This document shows, piece by piece, positions 34,422-42,946 of a DNA stretch of 64,000 nt. The DNA is taken from assembly GCA_048498135.1 (NCBI GenBank), contig JBEHYO010000001.1, positions 62,001-126,000 of the forward strand. The letters are read 5' to 3'. Numbering within the stretch: the first letter of the stretch is position 1; each line of letters starts with the position of its first letter. Source of the DNA: Dokdonella_A sp937902695 (GTDB taxonomy: Bacteria; Pseudomonadota; Gammaproteobacteria; Xanthomonadales; Rhodanobacteraceae). The notes below the pieces were generated by a model. The model searched no databases, was not told the DNA's origin, and saw only the letters and a list, made by a program, of their open reading frames with translations. A program made the position numbers and the translations under genes.

Positions 34422-35897
34422 TCAGAGCAGCACGACATCGTACTGCTCCTGCGAATAGTGCTCCTCGGGCTGGAAGCGGATCGTCTTGCCGATGAACTCC
34501 TCGAGCTCGGCGACTGCCGCGCTCTCTTCTTCGAGGATCCGGTTGACGACCTTGGGCGCCGCCAGCACGAGGAGCTTCTGCGCCTCGAACTGGCGGACGG
34601 CGCGCGTGATCTCGCGAAAGATCTCGTAGGTGACCGTCTCGGCGGTCTTGATGCTGCCGCGCCCGGTACACGCCGGGCACGGCTCGCAGAGCTGGCGCTC
34701 GAGGCTTTCGGTCGTGCGCTTGCGCGTCATTTCGACGAGGCCGAGCGGCGACATCTCGTAGACGGTCGCCTTCGCGTGGTCGCGCGCGAGCGATTTCTCG
34801 AGCTGGCGCAGCACCTGGCGCCGGTGCTCCTCGTCGACCATGTCGATGAAGTCGATGATGATGATGCCGCCGAGATTGCGCAGGCGAAGCTGCCGCGCGG
34901 CCGCCTGCGCGGCTTCGAGGTTGGTGCGGAACACGGTCTCCTCGAGGTTGCGCGTGCCGAGGAAGCCGCCGGTGTTGACGTCGATGGTGGTCATCGCTTC
35001 GGTCTGGTCGACGATCAGGTAACCGCCCGACTTCAGCGGCACGTCCTTGCGCAGCGCGCGCTGGATCTCGTCCTCGACGCCGTAAAGATCGAAGATCGGC
35101 CGCTCGCCCGGATAATGTTCCACGCGCTCGGCCAACTCCGGCATGAACTGCTGCACGAAGCCCTGCGCGCGCTCGAGCGTCTCGCGCGAATCGATGCGCA
35201 CCTTCTCGATCGTCGGCCGCATCAGGTCGCGGAGCGCGCGCAGCGGGAGGCTGAGATCATCATAGACGCGCATGCCGACGCGCGCCGTGGCGATGTTCTC
35301 CTGCACCTGCGTCCACAGCTTGCCGAGGTAGTCGATGTCCTCGGCGATCGCGTCGCGCGACTCGCCCTCGGCGTTCGTGCGCACGATGTAGCCGAAGCGC
35401 GTCTCGCCGACGAGCTCGGCGAGCAGCTCCTTGAGCCGCGTGCGCTCGACCTCGTCCTCGATGCGCACCGAGACGCCGAGCACTTTCGAGTACGGCAGCA
35501 GCACGAGATAGCGCGACGGAATCGAAAGATGCGTCGTGAGGCGCGCGCCCTTGGTGCCGATCGGATCCTTGACGACCTGCACGACGATCTCCTGCCCGTC
35601 GCGCACCAGCTCGCCGATCGACGGCATCGGCAGCGCCGCGTCGCCGTTCTCGGCGATCAGCGGCGAATGCAGGCGGATGATGTCCGACGCATGCAGGAAC
35701 GCCGCGCGATCGAGCCCGATCTCGACGAATGCAGCCTGCATGCCCGGCATGACCCGGCTGACCTTGCCCTTGTAGATGTTGCCGACATAGCCGCGCCGCG
35801 TCGCCCGCTCGACGTGAACCTCCTGAAGCATGCCGTTCTCGACCAGCGCGACGCGGGTCTCGCGCGGGGTGACGTTGATCAGGATTTCTTCGGACAT
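34422..35897 (-). CDS. rng: Ribonuclease G
   Basis: A 491-aa single-strand-specific endoribonuclease that matures the 16S rRNA 5' end and takes part in mRNA decay. The S1-like domain begins at 'GYVGNIYKGKVSRVMPGMQAAF' (residues ~37–115). The 5'-sensor/RNase H-like part leads to catalytic aspartates D306 ('TTIDVNTGGF') and D349 ('IIIIDFIDM'). The zinc-link region 'CEPCPACTGRG' holds the CPxC cysteines. It lacks the long C-terminal degradosome scaffold of RNase E. It heads the rng–yhdP–tldD group, divergent from the winged-helix regulator. Confidence 0.96.
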   Translation of the reverse strand: MSEEILINVTPRETRVALVENGMLQEVHVERATRRGYVGNIYKGKVSRVMPGMQAAFVEIGLDRAAFLHASDIIRLHSPLIAENGDAALPMPSIGELVRDGQEIVVQVVKDPIGTKGARLTTHLSIPSRYLVLLPYSKVLGVSVRIEDEVERTRLKELLAELVGETRFGYIVRTNAEGESRDAIAEDIDYLGKLWTQVQENIATARVGMRVYDDLSLPLRALRDLMRPTIEKVRIDSRETLERAQGFVQQFMPELAERVEHYPGERPIFDLYGVEDEIQRALRKDVPLKSGGYLIVDQTEAMTTIDVNTGGFLGTRNLEETVFRTNLEAAQAAARQLRLRNLGGIIIIDFIDMVDEEHRRQVLRQLEKSLARDHAKATVYEMSPLGLVEMTRKRTTESLERQLCEPCPACTGRGSIKTAETVTYEIFREITRAVRQFEAQKLLVLAAPKVVNRILEEESAAVAELEEFIGKTIRFQPEEHYSQEQYDVVLL

Positions 35898-36038
35898 GAA
35901 GGCACTTAACGCTGCGAGTTGAGGTCACTTATAGCTGCCGCGCGCGGCCATTGTCACCTGCCGTGCGGCCGGCTGCCGGCCGGCGGCTTGACCCAGGCGC
36001 TAAACTGCGGGCGTCGTCGCGTCGATCGGAACCCGATG

Positions 36039-36113
36039 GGCGCCGACCCGTCTGTCGTCAACCCGCTTTTCGTGAATCCGCTTGTCGTCCATCCGTCCGC
36101 CATCAAGCCGCCG
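36039..36113. repeat. Degenerate 15-bp tandem repeat at the regulator start
   Basis: Five 15-bp units with the core pattern (A/C)A(C/T/G)CCG at fixed spacing, for example GTCGTCAACCCGCTT (36054–36068) followed by TTCGTGAATCCGCTT. In the frame of an ATG at 36036 the units read GADPS-VVNPL-FVNPL-VVHPS-AIKPP. That frame is not the frame of the downstream winged-helix domain. Confidence 0.7.
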
Positions 36114-38424
36114 CTACCGCTTCGCCGATATCGACATCGACCTCGGCTCGCGCGAAATCCTCCGTAACGGGCTTCGCGTCGACGCGGAAGCAAAAGTTTT
36201 CGATCTGATCGAGCTTCTGCTGCTCGCGCGCGGCCGCGCGCTGACGAAGACTGAACTCGTGAGTGCACTATGGGGCGGCCGGCCGGTCACCGATGCCGCG
36301 CTCTCGCAACAGCTGCGCAAGGCGCGGCGTGCGCTCGGCGACGACGGCGGTGCGCAACGGGTGATCCGGACCGTGCACGGGCGCGGGCTCGTCTGGGTCG
36401 CGGATGTTGCCGAAATCGAGGATTCGGCCCAGACGCCCCAGGTTGCCGCGTCCGAGGCGTCGCCGGTCGCGCCGGCGCGCGCGAAGCCGCGGCGCTGGTT
36501 CCTCGCCGCATCGGCCGGCGCGCTGCTGCTCGTCGTCGGCATTCTCGCGATGCGCTTTCCGATCCGCGCCGCCATCGATCCGAGTGCGCCGGCGCGCATC
36601 GCCGTGCTGCTGGTGGCCGACGAGACGGGCGACGCCGATCTCGCCTGGACCGGCGCGGGCCTCATGGGTCTCATGAGCAGCCTGATCGGCGAGTCCGGCG
36701 GTCTCGAAGTCGTCTCCGCGCAGAACGTGCAGGCGGCAGCGGGCTCGGCGCACGCGCCGGCTGCGATCGACCTCGGCGCGATGCGCTCGGCGCTCGGCGC
36801 GACGCATTTCGTCAGAAGCGCGTTGCGACGCGTCGGTCCGATCTACGAGCTCGATCTCGCGCTCGTTGCCGCGGGTGGCGCCGAGCGCCGCGAGCGTCTG
36901 CACGGCAGCGCGCCGGCGCCGCTCGCGGTCGACGCCGTGGCGCGCATCCGGCGCTGGCTCGACCTGACGCCGCTGCCCGACACGCGCGCGAGCGGCATCG
37001 CGAGCGCGTTCCTCGCCGAAGCGTATGCGCGCGGGCTCGATGCGCAACTGCACGGCGATCACGCCAGCGCGAAGAAATATTTCGAGATCTGCCTCGACCA
37101 CGATCCCGGGCTCGCATGGCCGCGCCTCGGGCTCGCGATCTCGCAAGCCGCGAGCGGCGAGGACGCGAAGGCCGACGAGAACGCGACGAAAGTCCTCGCC
37201 GCCGCGCGCGAGCGCGGCGATCGCGAGCTGCTGGTGCCGGCGCTGCGCCAGCGCGCGTCGGCCGCCTACCGCCGCGGCGATCTCGACGGCGCGCAGCGCT
37301 TCCTCGACGAAGCGCTGAGCCACGTGTCCGCCGCGGACCAGCCGCTCGCGATGAGTGCGCTGCTCGTCGCATCGGCGTCGATCGAGGACGACCGCGGCGA
37401 TTTCGCCAGGGCGCGCGCCCACTTCGACGATGCGCTGACGCTCGCGCGCTCGACCGGCGATCGTCGCGGCGAAGCGAACGCGCTCGCCAATCTCGCCAGC
37501 ATCGACAACGGCGCCGGCGACGCGGCGGGTGCGGCCAGCCGGCTCCGCGATGCCCTCGACGCGGCGCGCGCGGCGGGCGATGCGTATCTCGAAGGCTCGA
37601 TCCTCGGCAATCTCGGCGCGACCGAAGCCAACCAGGGCCGTCTTCTCGATGCGGCCGCGCTGCTGAAGCAGGGTCTGGCGATCGCGCGCGAACGCAACGA
37701 CACGCGGCTCGAAGCACTGATCGGCACGCAGCTCGTCTGGGTGCTGGCGCCGTTCGGCCACGACAAATCGACGCGCGCGCTCGCCGAACGGGTCCTCGCG
37801 CTCGGCGACGCCGAGCACAACACGCACTGGCAGGCCGACGGCCACTGGGCGCTCGCGGCGCTCGACGCGCGCGAGCGCGACTGGACGAACGCATTCGCCG
37901 AATACGGCCGCGCACGTGCGGTCTACGCGGCCGAGGGCACGACGCGCAGCCTTGCGCCGCTGCTCGTCGAGCTCGTCGCGACGGCGAGCGATGCGGGCGA
38001 CGCGGGCGTCGCGCGCGAAGGCGTCGCGGCATTTCGCGCCATCGCCGACGACGCGCCCGAATGGCGGCCATGGCTGCCGCTGCTCGACGCGCATCTGGCC
38101 AAACTCGGCGGCGATGCGGCCGGTGCCGCCGATGCGCTCGATCGTCTGCTCGACGCAAGCCCGCCGATCGCCGCGCCGATCGCCCAGGCCGCGCTGTTCC
38201 AGCTCGGCCACTGGCAGCTCGCGCTGGGCCGGCCCGATGCGCTGCTCGCGCGCGACGCCTGGCGGCCGTGGCTCGACCAGCAGCCGGATGCGATTGCTGA
38301 TCGCATTTCGGCGCTGCATGCGACCGAGCAGACCGCGCTCGCCGACGCCGAGCAGCAGCGGCTCGATGCGCTGCGCGCTGCGCCCGAAATCGCGCTCGAC
38401 CCGGCGACGCTCGCCGGCAATTGA
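36082..38424 (+). CDS. CadC-like membrane-anchored winged-helix regulator with TPR domain
   Basis: A 780-aa protein from the only start left in its frame, a TTG. An OmpR/PhoB-type winged helix (residues ~12–107: 'LGSREILRNGLRVDAEAKVF', then 'AALSQQLRKARRALGD' and 'IRTVHGRGLVWVA') is followed by an acidic/Ala-rich linker, one membrane helix (~140–159) and a ~600-residue periplasmic part with TPR-like helical repeats from about residue 310. This is the ToxR/CadC layout, sensing outside and binding DNA inside. The stimulus and targets are unknown. The TTG lacks a ribosome-binding site, whereas an ATG at 36036 with better spacing opens a frame that would need one +1 shift to enter this one. The real start may therefore be upstream, with a sequencing indel or true frameshift. 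It converges on maf with 1 bp between. Confidence 0.85.
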   Translation: MSSIRPPSSRRYRFADIDIDLGSREILRNGLRVDAEAKVFDLIELLLLARGRALTKTELVSALWGGRPVTDAALSQQLRKARRALGDDGGAQRVIRTVHGRGLVWVADVAEIEDSAQTPQVAASEASPVAPARAKPRRWFLAASAGALLLVVGILAMRFPIRAAIDPSAPARIAVLLVADETGDADLAWTGAGLMGLMSSLIGESGGLEVVSAQNVQAAAGSAHAPAAIDLGAMRSALGATHFVRSALRRVGPIYELDLALVAAGGAERRERLHGSAPAPLAVDAVARIRRWLDLTPLPDTRASGIASAFLAEAYARGLDAQLHGDHASAKKYFEICLDHDPGLAWPRLGLAISQAASGEDAKADENATKVLAAARERGDRELLVPALRQRASAAYRRGDLDGAQRFLDEALSHVSAADQPLAMSALLVASASIEDDRGDFARARAHFDDALTLARSTGDRRGEANALANLASIDNGAGDAAGAASRLRDALDAARAAGDAYLEGSILGNLGATEANQGRLLDAAALLKQGLAIARERNDTRLEALIGTQLVWVLAPFGHDKSTRALAERVLALGDAEHNTHWQADGHWALAALDARERDWTNAFAEYGRARAVYAAEGTTRSLAPLLVELVATASDAGDAGVAREGVAAFRAIADDAPEWRPWLPLLDAHLAKLGGDAAGAADALDRLLDASPPIAAPIAQAALFQLGHWQLALGRPDALLARDAWRPWLDQQPDAIADRISALHATEQTALADAEQQRLDALRAAPEIALDPATLAGN

Positions 38425-38425
38425 C

Positions 38426-38995
38426 CTACGCGCGCACGCCGAAGCGTCGGAGCAGCTGCGCCGTTTCGTGCAGCGGCAGCCCCATCACGCCCGAGTGGCT
38501 GCCGTCCAGACGCGCGACGAATGCGGCGGCGCGGCCCTGGATCGCGTACGCGCCGGCCTTGCCGAACGCTTCGCCGCTCGCGACATACGCGGCGATATCG
38601 TCCTCGCCGAGCGGCATGAAGTCGACGCGCGTGTCGCTGGTCGCATGCTCCTCGCGCGAGGCGCTGACGCACCACACCGTCGAGATCGCGCGATGCGCGC
38701 GGCCCGACAGCAGGCGCAGCATGCGCGCCGCATCGGCGGCATCCGCAGGCTTGCCGAACACGGCGTCGCCGAGCACGACTTCGGTGTCGGCGCCGATCAC
38801 GATCGCGTCCGGCACCGCGACCACCTGCATCAAGCCGGCCGCGGCCTTCTCGCGCGCGACGCGGCTGACGTAGTCCTCCGGCGGCTCGCCGGGCGCGCGT
38901 TCCTCGGGCACGTCGACGTCGAGGATCGAGAAGTCGACGCCGAGCTGGCGCAGGAGCTCGCGGCGTCGCGGCGATTGCGAAGCGAGAAAGATCAT
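38426..38995 (-). CDS. maf: Maf-family nucleoside triphosphate pyrophosphatase
   Basis: A 189-aa enzyme that hydrolyses non-canonical or excess dTTP/UTP-type nucleotides (YhdE group). The phosphate-binding 'LASQSPRRRELLRQLG', 'VIGADTEVVLGDAVFGKP' and 'YAIQGRAAAFVARLDGSHSGVMGLPLHET' are family motifs. The start is the ATG of 'MIFLASQSP'; 13 upstream codons are dropped. It lies downstream of rlmH, separated by an inverted repeat that may terminate transcription, and in the wider leuS–maf block. Confidence 0.95.
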   Translation of the reverse strand: MIFLASQSPRRRELLRQLGVDFSILDVDVPEERAPGEPPEDYVSRVAREKAAAGLMQVVAVPDAIVIGADTEVVLGDAVFGKPADAADAARMLRLLSGRAHRAISTVWCVSASREEHATSDTRVDFMPLGEDDIAAYVASGEAFGKAGAYAIQGRAAAFVARLDGSHSGVMGLPLHETAQLLRRFGVRA

Positions 38996-39018
38996 CGCCG
39001 CGACCCGCCGAAAAGCCT

Positions 39019-39104
39019 GAACCGCGAAGAACACGAAAAAGCGATCGTGAGCGCTTTTTCTTCGCGCTTTCTTTCTTCGTGTCCTTCGTGTTCTTCGTGG
39101 TTCA
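39019..39104. repeat. Long inverted repeat with ACGAAG-type units between rlmH and maf
   Basis: A 20-bp arm TGAACCGCGAAGAACACGAA (39019–39038) pairs, with one mismatch, to 39085–39104. Inside lies a second hairpin AAAAAGCG/CGCTTTTT (39036–39059), whose T-run could act as a terminator on either strand. The right arm is built of TTCGTG(T)TC-like units. It sits between rlmH and maf. Confidence 0.7.
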
Positions 39105-39109
39105 ATCTT

Positions 39110-39580
39110 TCACGCCCGATGGTACGGATGCCCTGCCAGCATCGTCGCCGCGCGATAAAGTTGCTCGGCGACGACGAGCCTGACGAGCATGTGCGGCAAC
39201 GTCAGCGGTCCCAGCGACCACCGCTGCTGCGCCGAGGCAAGGATTTCGGATGCATGTCCATCCGGGCCGCCGATCAGGAACGCAAGATCGCGTCCTTCCA
39301 TGCGCCAGCGCCTGAGCTCGGCGGCGAGCTGTTCGCTCGACCAGCCAGCGCCGCCGCCGTCGAGTGCGACGACATGGGCATCCTTCTGCAGGGCCGCGCG
39401 AACGGCGGCGCCTTCGTCGGCGATCGCGCGTGCCGGATCGCGGCCCTTGCCGCGCACGCCGGCCTTGATCTCGACGAGTTCGAGCGGCAGCTCGTGCGAC
39501 AGGCGCTTCCTGTACTCGGCGAATCCGTCGGCGACCCAGGCCGGCATGCGCTCGCCGACGGCGATCAGCCGCGCGCGCAT
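39110..39580 (-). CDS. rlmH: 23S rRNA (pseudouridine1915-N3)-methyltransferase RlmH
   Basis: A 156-aa SPOUT methyltransferase that methylates Ψ1915 in helix 69 of 23S rRNA on the 70S ribosome. The N-terminal 'RARLIAVGERMPAWVADGFAEY', the 'LDGGG' loop, 'LAFLIGGPDGH' and the C-terminal knot 'LTLPHMLVRLVVAEQLYRAATMLAGHPYH' are present and the length equals the family norm. The start is 13 bp after the rsfS stop, indicating co-transcription with rsfS. Confidence 0.96.
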   Translation of the reverse strand: MRARLIAVGERMPAWVADGFAEYRKRLSHELPLELVEIKAGVRGKGRDPARAIADEGAAVRAALQKDAHVVALDGGGAGWSSEQLAAELRRWRMEGRDLAFLIGGPDGHASEILASAQQRWSLGPLTLPHMLVRLVVAEQLYRAATMLAGHPYHRA

Positions 39581-39593
39581 GCCGGTACCGGGC

Positions 39594-40103
39594 TTAGCCT
39601 GCGAGCGCCGTCGGCATGTCGTCGCCGACGGTCCACAGCCGCTCGAGGCCGTAGAACTCGCGCGTGCGCGGCAGCATGACGTGGACGACGATGTCGCCGA
39701 GGTCGACGAGCACCCATTCGGCTTCGCGCTGGCCTTCGACGCCGATCGGCGGAAGTCCGGCATGCTTGGCCTTCTTGACGACCTCGTCGGCGATCGATTT
39801 CACGTGCCGCGACGAGGTGCCGCTCGCGACGACGAGAAGATCGGTTACCGAGCTCTTGTCGCGTACGTCGATCTCGCGCACGTCGCGCGCCTTCAGATCG
39901 TCCAGCGCGGTCAGCACGAGCGATCGGAGCCGATCGGCGGGCGTCGGGACCGCGGGCGTTTTCTTTCGGGTTCGGGGGGCTTTCAGCGCCTTGGCCGGCG
40001 CCGCTTTGGGCTTTCCGGGTTTGGCGGCGGTCTTGCGGGCACCGGGGGTTTTGCGGGCGGGGGTTCCGGCCTTGGGCCGGGGACGCTTTGCCGACGTAGC
40101 CAA
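39594..40103 (-). CDS. rsfS: Ribosomal silencing factor RsfS
   Basis: A 169-aa protein whose C-terminal ~115 residues are the RsfS/Iojap (DUF143) domain ('DVRDKSSVTDLLVVASGTSSRHVKSI', 'EAEWVLVDLGDIVVHVMLPRTREFY'). RsfS binds uL14 on the 50S subunit and blocks subunit joining under starvation. The first ~52 residues are a Lys/Ala/Pro-rich basic extension not found in E. coli RsfS, possibly an rRNA-binding tail; a later start cannot be excluded. It normally follows nadD, but here a helicase gene on the other strand separates them. Confidence 0.94.
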   Translation of the reverse strand: MATSAKRPRPKAGTPARKTPGARKTAAKPGKPKAAPAKALKAPRTRKKTPAVPTPADRLRSLVLTALDDLKARDVREIDVRDKSSVTDLLVVASGTSSRHVKSIADEVVKKAKHAGLPPIGVEGQREAEWVLVDLGDIVVHVMLPRTREFYGLERLWTVGDDMPTALAG

Positions 40104-40418
40104 GTGGGAACGACCTCTGGCATATCACGCGCCACGAGCGGCGCCAAGCCAGTATAGGCCCAATTTCATGGCCGTGGTGTTGCGTGCGATCGCGCTGGCG
40201 AGCGGCGGCCTCGACCTGCCGATCCCTTCCGTTCACGACGACGCGACCTTCCGCTTCCGCGCGGCGCCGATGCACCGACGATCCGTCGTGCGGCGCGCCC
40301 CGCCACTCCGGACGCCGCCATGCCGCGCGAACGCGCCCGGCCACGCGCGGGACGACGCGCACGCGCATGCGCGATAGACTTGCGCCCCATCCTTCGCGCG
40401 GTCCTGCCGCGTTTCCGC
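40104..40418. other. Divergent intergenic region before the csdA-like gene
   Basis: 315 bp between divergent rsfS and the helicase gene. A plus-strand frame from ATG 40168 (69 codons, Arg/Pro-rich at its end) is present but has no clear ribosome-binding site and shadow-like composition. No strong hairpin or promoter was recognised. A long 5' leader for the helicase mRNA, as known for cold-shock csdA, would fit but is not shown. Confidence 0.4.
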
Positions 40419-42302
40419 ATGACTTCCGCGCAAGAAGACTCCCCCACCACCACGACGTTCGCCGATCTCGGTCTCGGCGAGGCATTGCTCGCGACGCTTG
40501 CCGAGGTCGGCTACGAATCGCCCTCGCCGATCCAGGCCGCGACGATTCCGCCGCTGCTCGCGGGGCGCGACCTCGTCGGCCAGGCGCAGACCGGCACCGG
40601 CAAGACGGCCGCGTTCGCGCTGCCGATCCTCGCGCGCCTCGACCGCACCAAGACCAAGCCGCAGGCGCTCGTGCTCGCGCCGACGCGCGAGCTCGCGATC
40701 CAGGTGGCCGAAGCGTTCCAGCGCTACGCCGCCAAGCTGCCGGGCTTCCACGTGCTGCCGATCTACGGCGGCCAGAGCTACGGCCCGCAGCTCGGCGGCC
40801 TCAAGCGCGGCGCGCACGTCGTCGTCGGCACGCCGGGCCGCGTCATCGATCATCTCGAACGCGGCTCGCTCGATCTCTCGGAATTGACCACACTCGTGCT
40901 CGACGAAGGCGACGAGATGCTGCGCATGGGCTTCATCGACGACGTCGAAGCGGTGCTGAAGAAGACGCCGCCGACGCGCCAGGTCGCGCTGTTCTCGGCG
41001 ACGATGCCCTCGCAGATCCGCCGCATCGCGCAGACGTACCTGCGCGATCCGGTCGAGATCACGATCAAGACGAAGACGACCACCGCCGCGAACATCCGCC
41101 AGCGCTACTGGTATGTCAGCGGCCTGCACAAGCTCGACGCGTTGACGCGCATCCTCGAAGCCGAATCGTACGATGCGATGCTCGTCTTCGCGCGCACCAA
41201 GCAGGCGACCGAGGAGCTCGCCGAGAAGCTGCAGGCGCGCGGACTCTCCGCCGCCGCGATCAACGGCGACATCGTGCAGGCGCAGCGCGAACGCACGATC
41301 CAGCAGCTGCGCGACGGCAAGCTCGACATCCTCGTCGCGACCGACGTCGCCGCGCGCGGGCTCGACGTCGAGCGCATCAGCCACGTGCTCAACTACGACA
41401 TTCCGTACGACACCGAAGCGTACGTGCACCGCATCGGCCGCACCGGCCGCGCCGGACGCAGCGGCGAAGCGATCCTGTTCGTGACGCCGCGCGAGAAGCG
41501 CCTGCTGCAGGCTATCGAGCGCGCGACGCGCCAGCCGATCGCCGAGATGCAGCTGCCGAGCGTCGAGGCCGTCAACGACAAGCGCATCGACAAGTTCAAG
41601 CAGCGCATCGGCGCCGCGCTCGGACGCAGCGAGGATCTCACGCTGTTCCGGCAGATGGTCGAGCAGTACGAAAGCGAGCACAACGTGCCCGCGATCGAGA
41701 TCGCGGCGGCGCTCGCCAAGCTGGTGCAGGGCGATGCGCCGTTTCTGCTGCGTGCGCCGGAACGGCGCGAACGCGGCGAGCGCGAGACGAGCGCGCCGAT
41801 GCCGCCGCCGCGGCGCAAGCCCGGTGGCAGCGACTTCGCCGCGCGCGGCGAAAACCCGGCGCAATCGCGCCCTCGCGCGAACGACGAGCGCGTCCGCGAA
41901 CACGAATCGCGCGAAAGCCCGGTGCGGGAGCGCAAGCCGCCGCGCGGCGAGCCCGAGGCGGGCTTCGAGACGTTCCGCATCGAAGTCGGCCACGATCACG
42001 GCGTCAAGCCCGGCAACATCGTCGGCGCGATCGCCAACGAGGCCGGCCTCGACGCCAAGCACATCGGCCGCGTCGACATCCGTGACGATCACAGCTTCGT
42101 CGACCTTCCCGACGGCATGCCGTCGGATGTGTTCAAGCACCTCAAGAAGGTCTGGGTCGCGGGCCAGCAGCTGCGCATCACGCGCGGCAACGAGCCCGCC
42201 GAACCGCGATCGGCCGATCGGATGCCGCGGCCGCCTTCGCGAAAGCCGCCTTCGGGATTCGGGTCGCCGAAGCGGCCCAGGCCGGACAAGCGCCGCCGCT
42301 AG
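40419..42302 (+). CDS. deaD: DEAD-box RNA helicase, CsdA/DeaD type
   Basis: A 627-aa ATP-dependent RNA helicase for ribosome assembly and cold-shock mRNA unwinding. Q motif 'FADLGLGEALLATLAEVGYESPSPIQ', Walker A AQTGTGKT (56–63), 'PTRELAIQ', 'TPGR', 'SAT', 'VATDVAARGLDVE' and 'HRIGRTGRAGR' are in order. The C-terminal part has an Arg-rich linker, a DbpA-type RNA-binding domain ('FRIEVGHDHGVKPGNIVGAI', 'DDHSFVDLPDGMPSDVFKHL') and a basic tail. Motif II reads DEGD (162–165), with Gly for the usual Ala. The ATG at 40419 fits the family start. Its TAG stop overlaps the nadD stop on the other strand through a CTAG. Confidence 0.95.
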   Translation: MTSAQEDSPTTTTFADLGLGEALLATLAEVGYESPSPIQAATIPPLLAGRDLVGQAQTGTGKTAAFALPILARLDRTKTKPQALVLAPTRELAIQVAEAFQRYAAKLPGFHVLPIYGGQSYGPQLGGLKRGAHVVVGTPGRVIDHLERGSLDLSELTTLVLDEGDEMLRMGFIDDVEAVLKKTPPTRQVALFSATMPSQIRRIAQTYLRDPVEITIKTKTTTAANIRQRYWYVSGLHKLDALTRILEAESYDAMLVFARTKQATEELAEKLQARGLSAAAINGDIVQAQRERTIQQLRDGKLDILVATDVAARGLDVERISHVLNYDIPYDTEAYVHRIGRTGRAGRSGEAILFVTPREKRLLQAIERATRQPIAEMQLPSVEAVNDKRIDKFKQRIGAALGRSEDLTLFRQMVEQYESEHNVPAIEIAAALAKLVQGDAPFLLRAPERRERGERETSAPMPPPRRKPGGSDFAARGENPAQSRPRANDERVREHESRESPVRERKPPRGEPEAGFETFRIEVGHDHGVKPGNIVGAIANEAGLDAKHIGRVDIRDDHSFVDLPDGMPSDVFKHLKKVWVAGQQLRITRGNEPAEPRSADRMPRPPSRKPPSGFGSPKRPRPDKRRR

Positions 42303-42946
42303 ATCGCGGTGCGATACGGTGCGAGCAGACGCGGATCCGCGAGCACCGCGTCCGGCATCAGGTAGCGCGGCTCGCCGCCCGCGGCGAGCAGGGCCCGCAC
42401 CTCAGTCGCCGAGATTTCGAGCGGCGTCACCGGCATCGGCAGCACGCGTCCGCACGGCGATGCGAGCAGGGCATTCGCATCGGCAGTGCGTCGCGAGGCC
42501 ACCTTGATGCGAAGCTCGGTCGGCAGCGTCGCGATCTCGTGCCCGGGACGCGTCAGCACGCCGACGTGCGCGTAGTCGAACAGCTCGCCCCAGCGGTGCC
42601 ACGACGGGAGGCCGAGGAACGCGTCGGCACCGACGAGCAGCACGAGCGGCCGCTCGGCACCGATCTCGTCGCGAAGCTCGAACAGCGTGTCGATCGTCCA
42701 GGAGGGACCCTCGCGGCGAAGCTCGCGCTCGTCGAGCACCAGCCTGTCCTGTCCCTGCAGCGCGGCGCGCAGGATCGCCGCGCGCTCGTGCGCGTTCGCG
42801 ACGGGCTGATCGCGATGCGGCGGTACGTTGGCGGGAACGAGCCGTACTTCCGCATCGAGCCGTTCGGCCGCTTCCCACGCGACGCGCAGATGCGCGTTGT
42901 GCACCGGATCGAACGTGCCGCCGAGGATCGCGAGCGGCTTCGTCAT
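42299..42946 (-). CDS. nadD: Nicotinate-nucleotide adenylyltransferase
   Basis: A 215-aa enzyme that converts nicotinate mononucleotide and ATP to deamido-NAD in NAD synthesis. The nucleotidyl-transferase signature 'GGTFDPVHNAHL' holds H16 and H19; 'LVPANVPPHRD', 'GPSWTIDTLFELRDE', 'VLLVGADAFLGLPSWHRW' and 'EISATEVRALLAAG' (the SxTxxR-like ATP site) follow. Its ATG overlaps the holA stop by one base (TGATG), indicating coupling. Its TAG stop overlaps the helicase stop on the opposite strand. Confidence 0.96.
   Translation of the reverse strand: MTKPLAILGGTFDPVHNAHLRVAWEAAERLDAEVRLVPANVPPHRDQPVANAHERAAILRAALQGQDRLVLDERELRREGPSWTIDTLFELRDEIGAERPLVLLVGADAFLGLPSWHRWGELFDYAHVGVLTRPGHEIATLPTELRIKVASRRTADANALLASPCGRVLPMPVTPLEISATEVRALLAAGGEPRYLMPDAVLADPRLLAPYRTAI

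Noticed and set aside
40168..40377. 69-codon plus-strand gene before the csdA-like helicase
   Set aside because: No ribosome-binding site and Arg/Pro/His-rich end typical of non-coding frames; kept only as a note in the intergenic entry.
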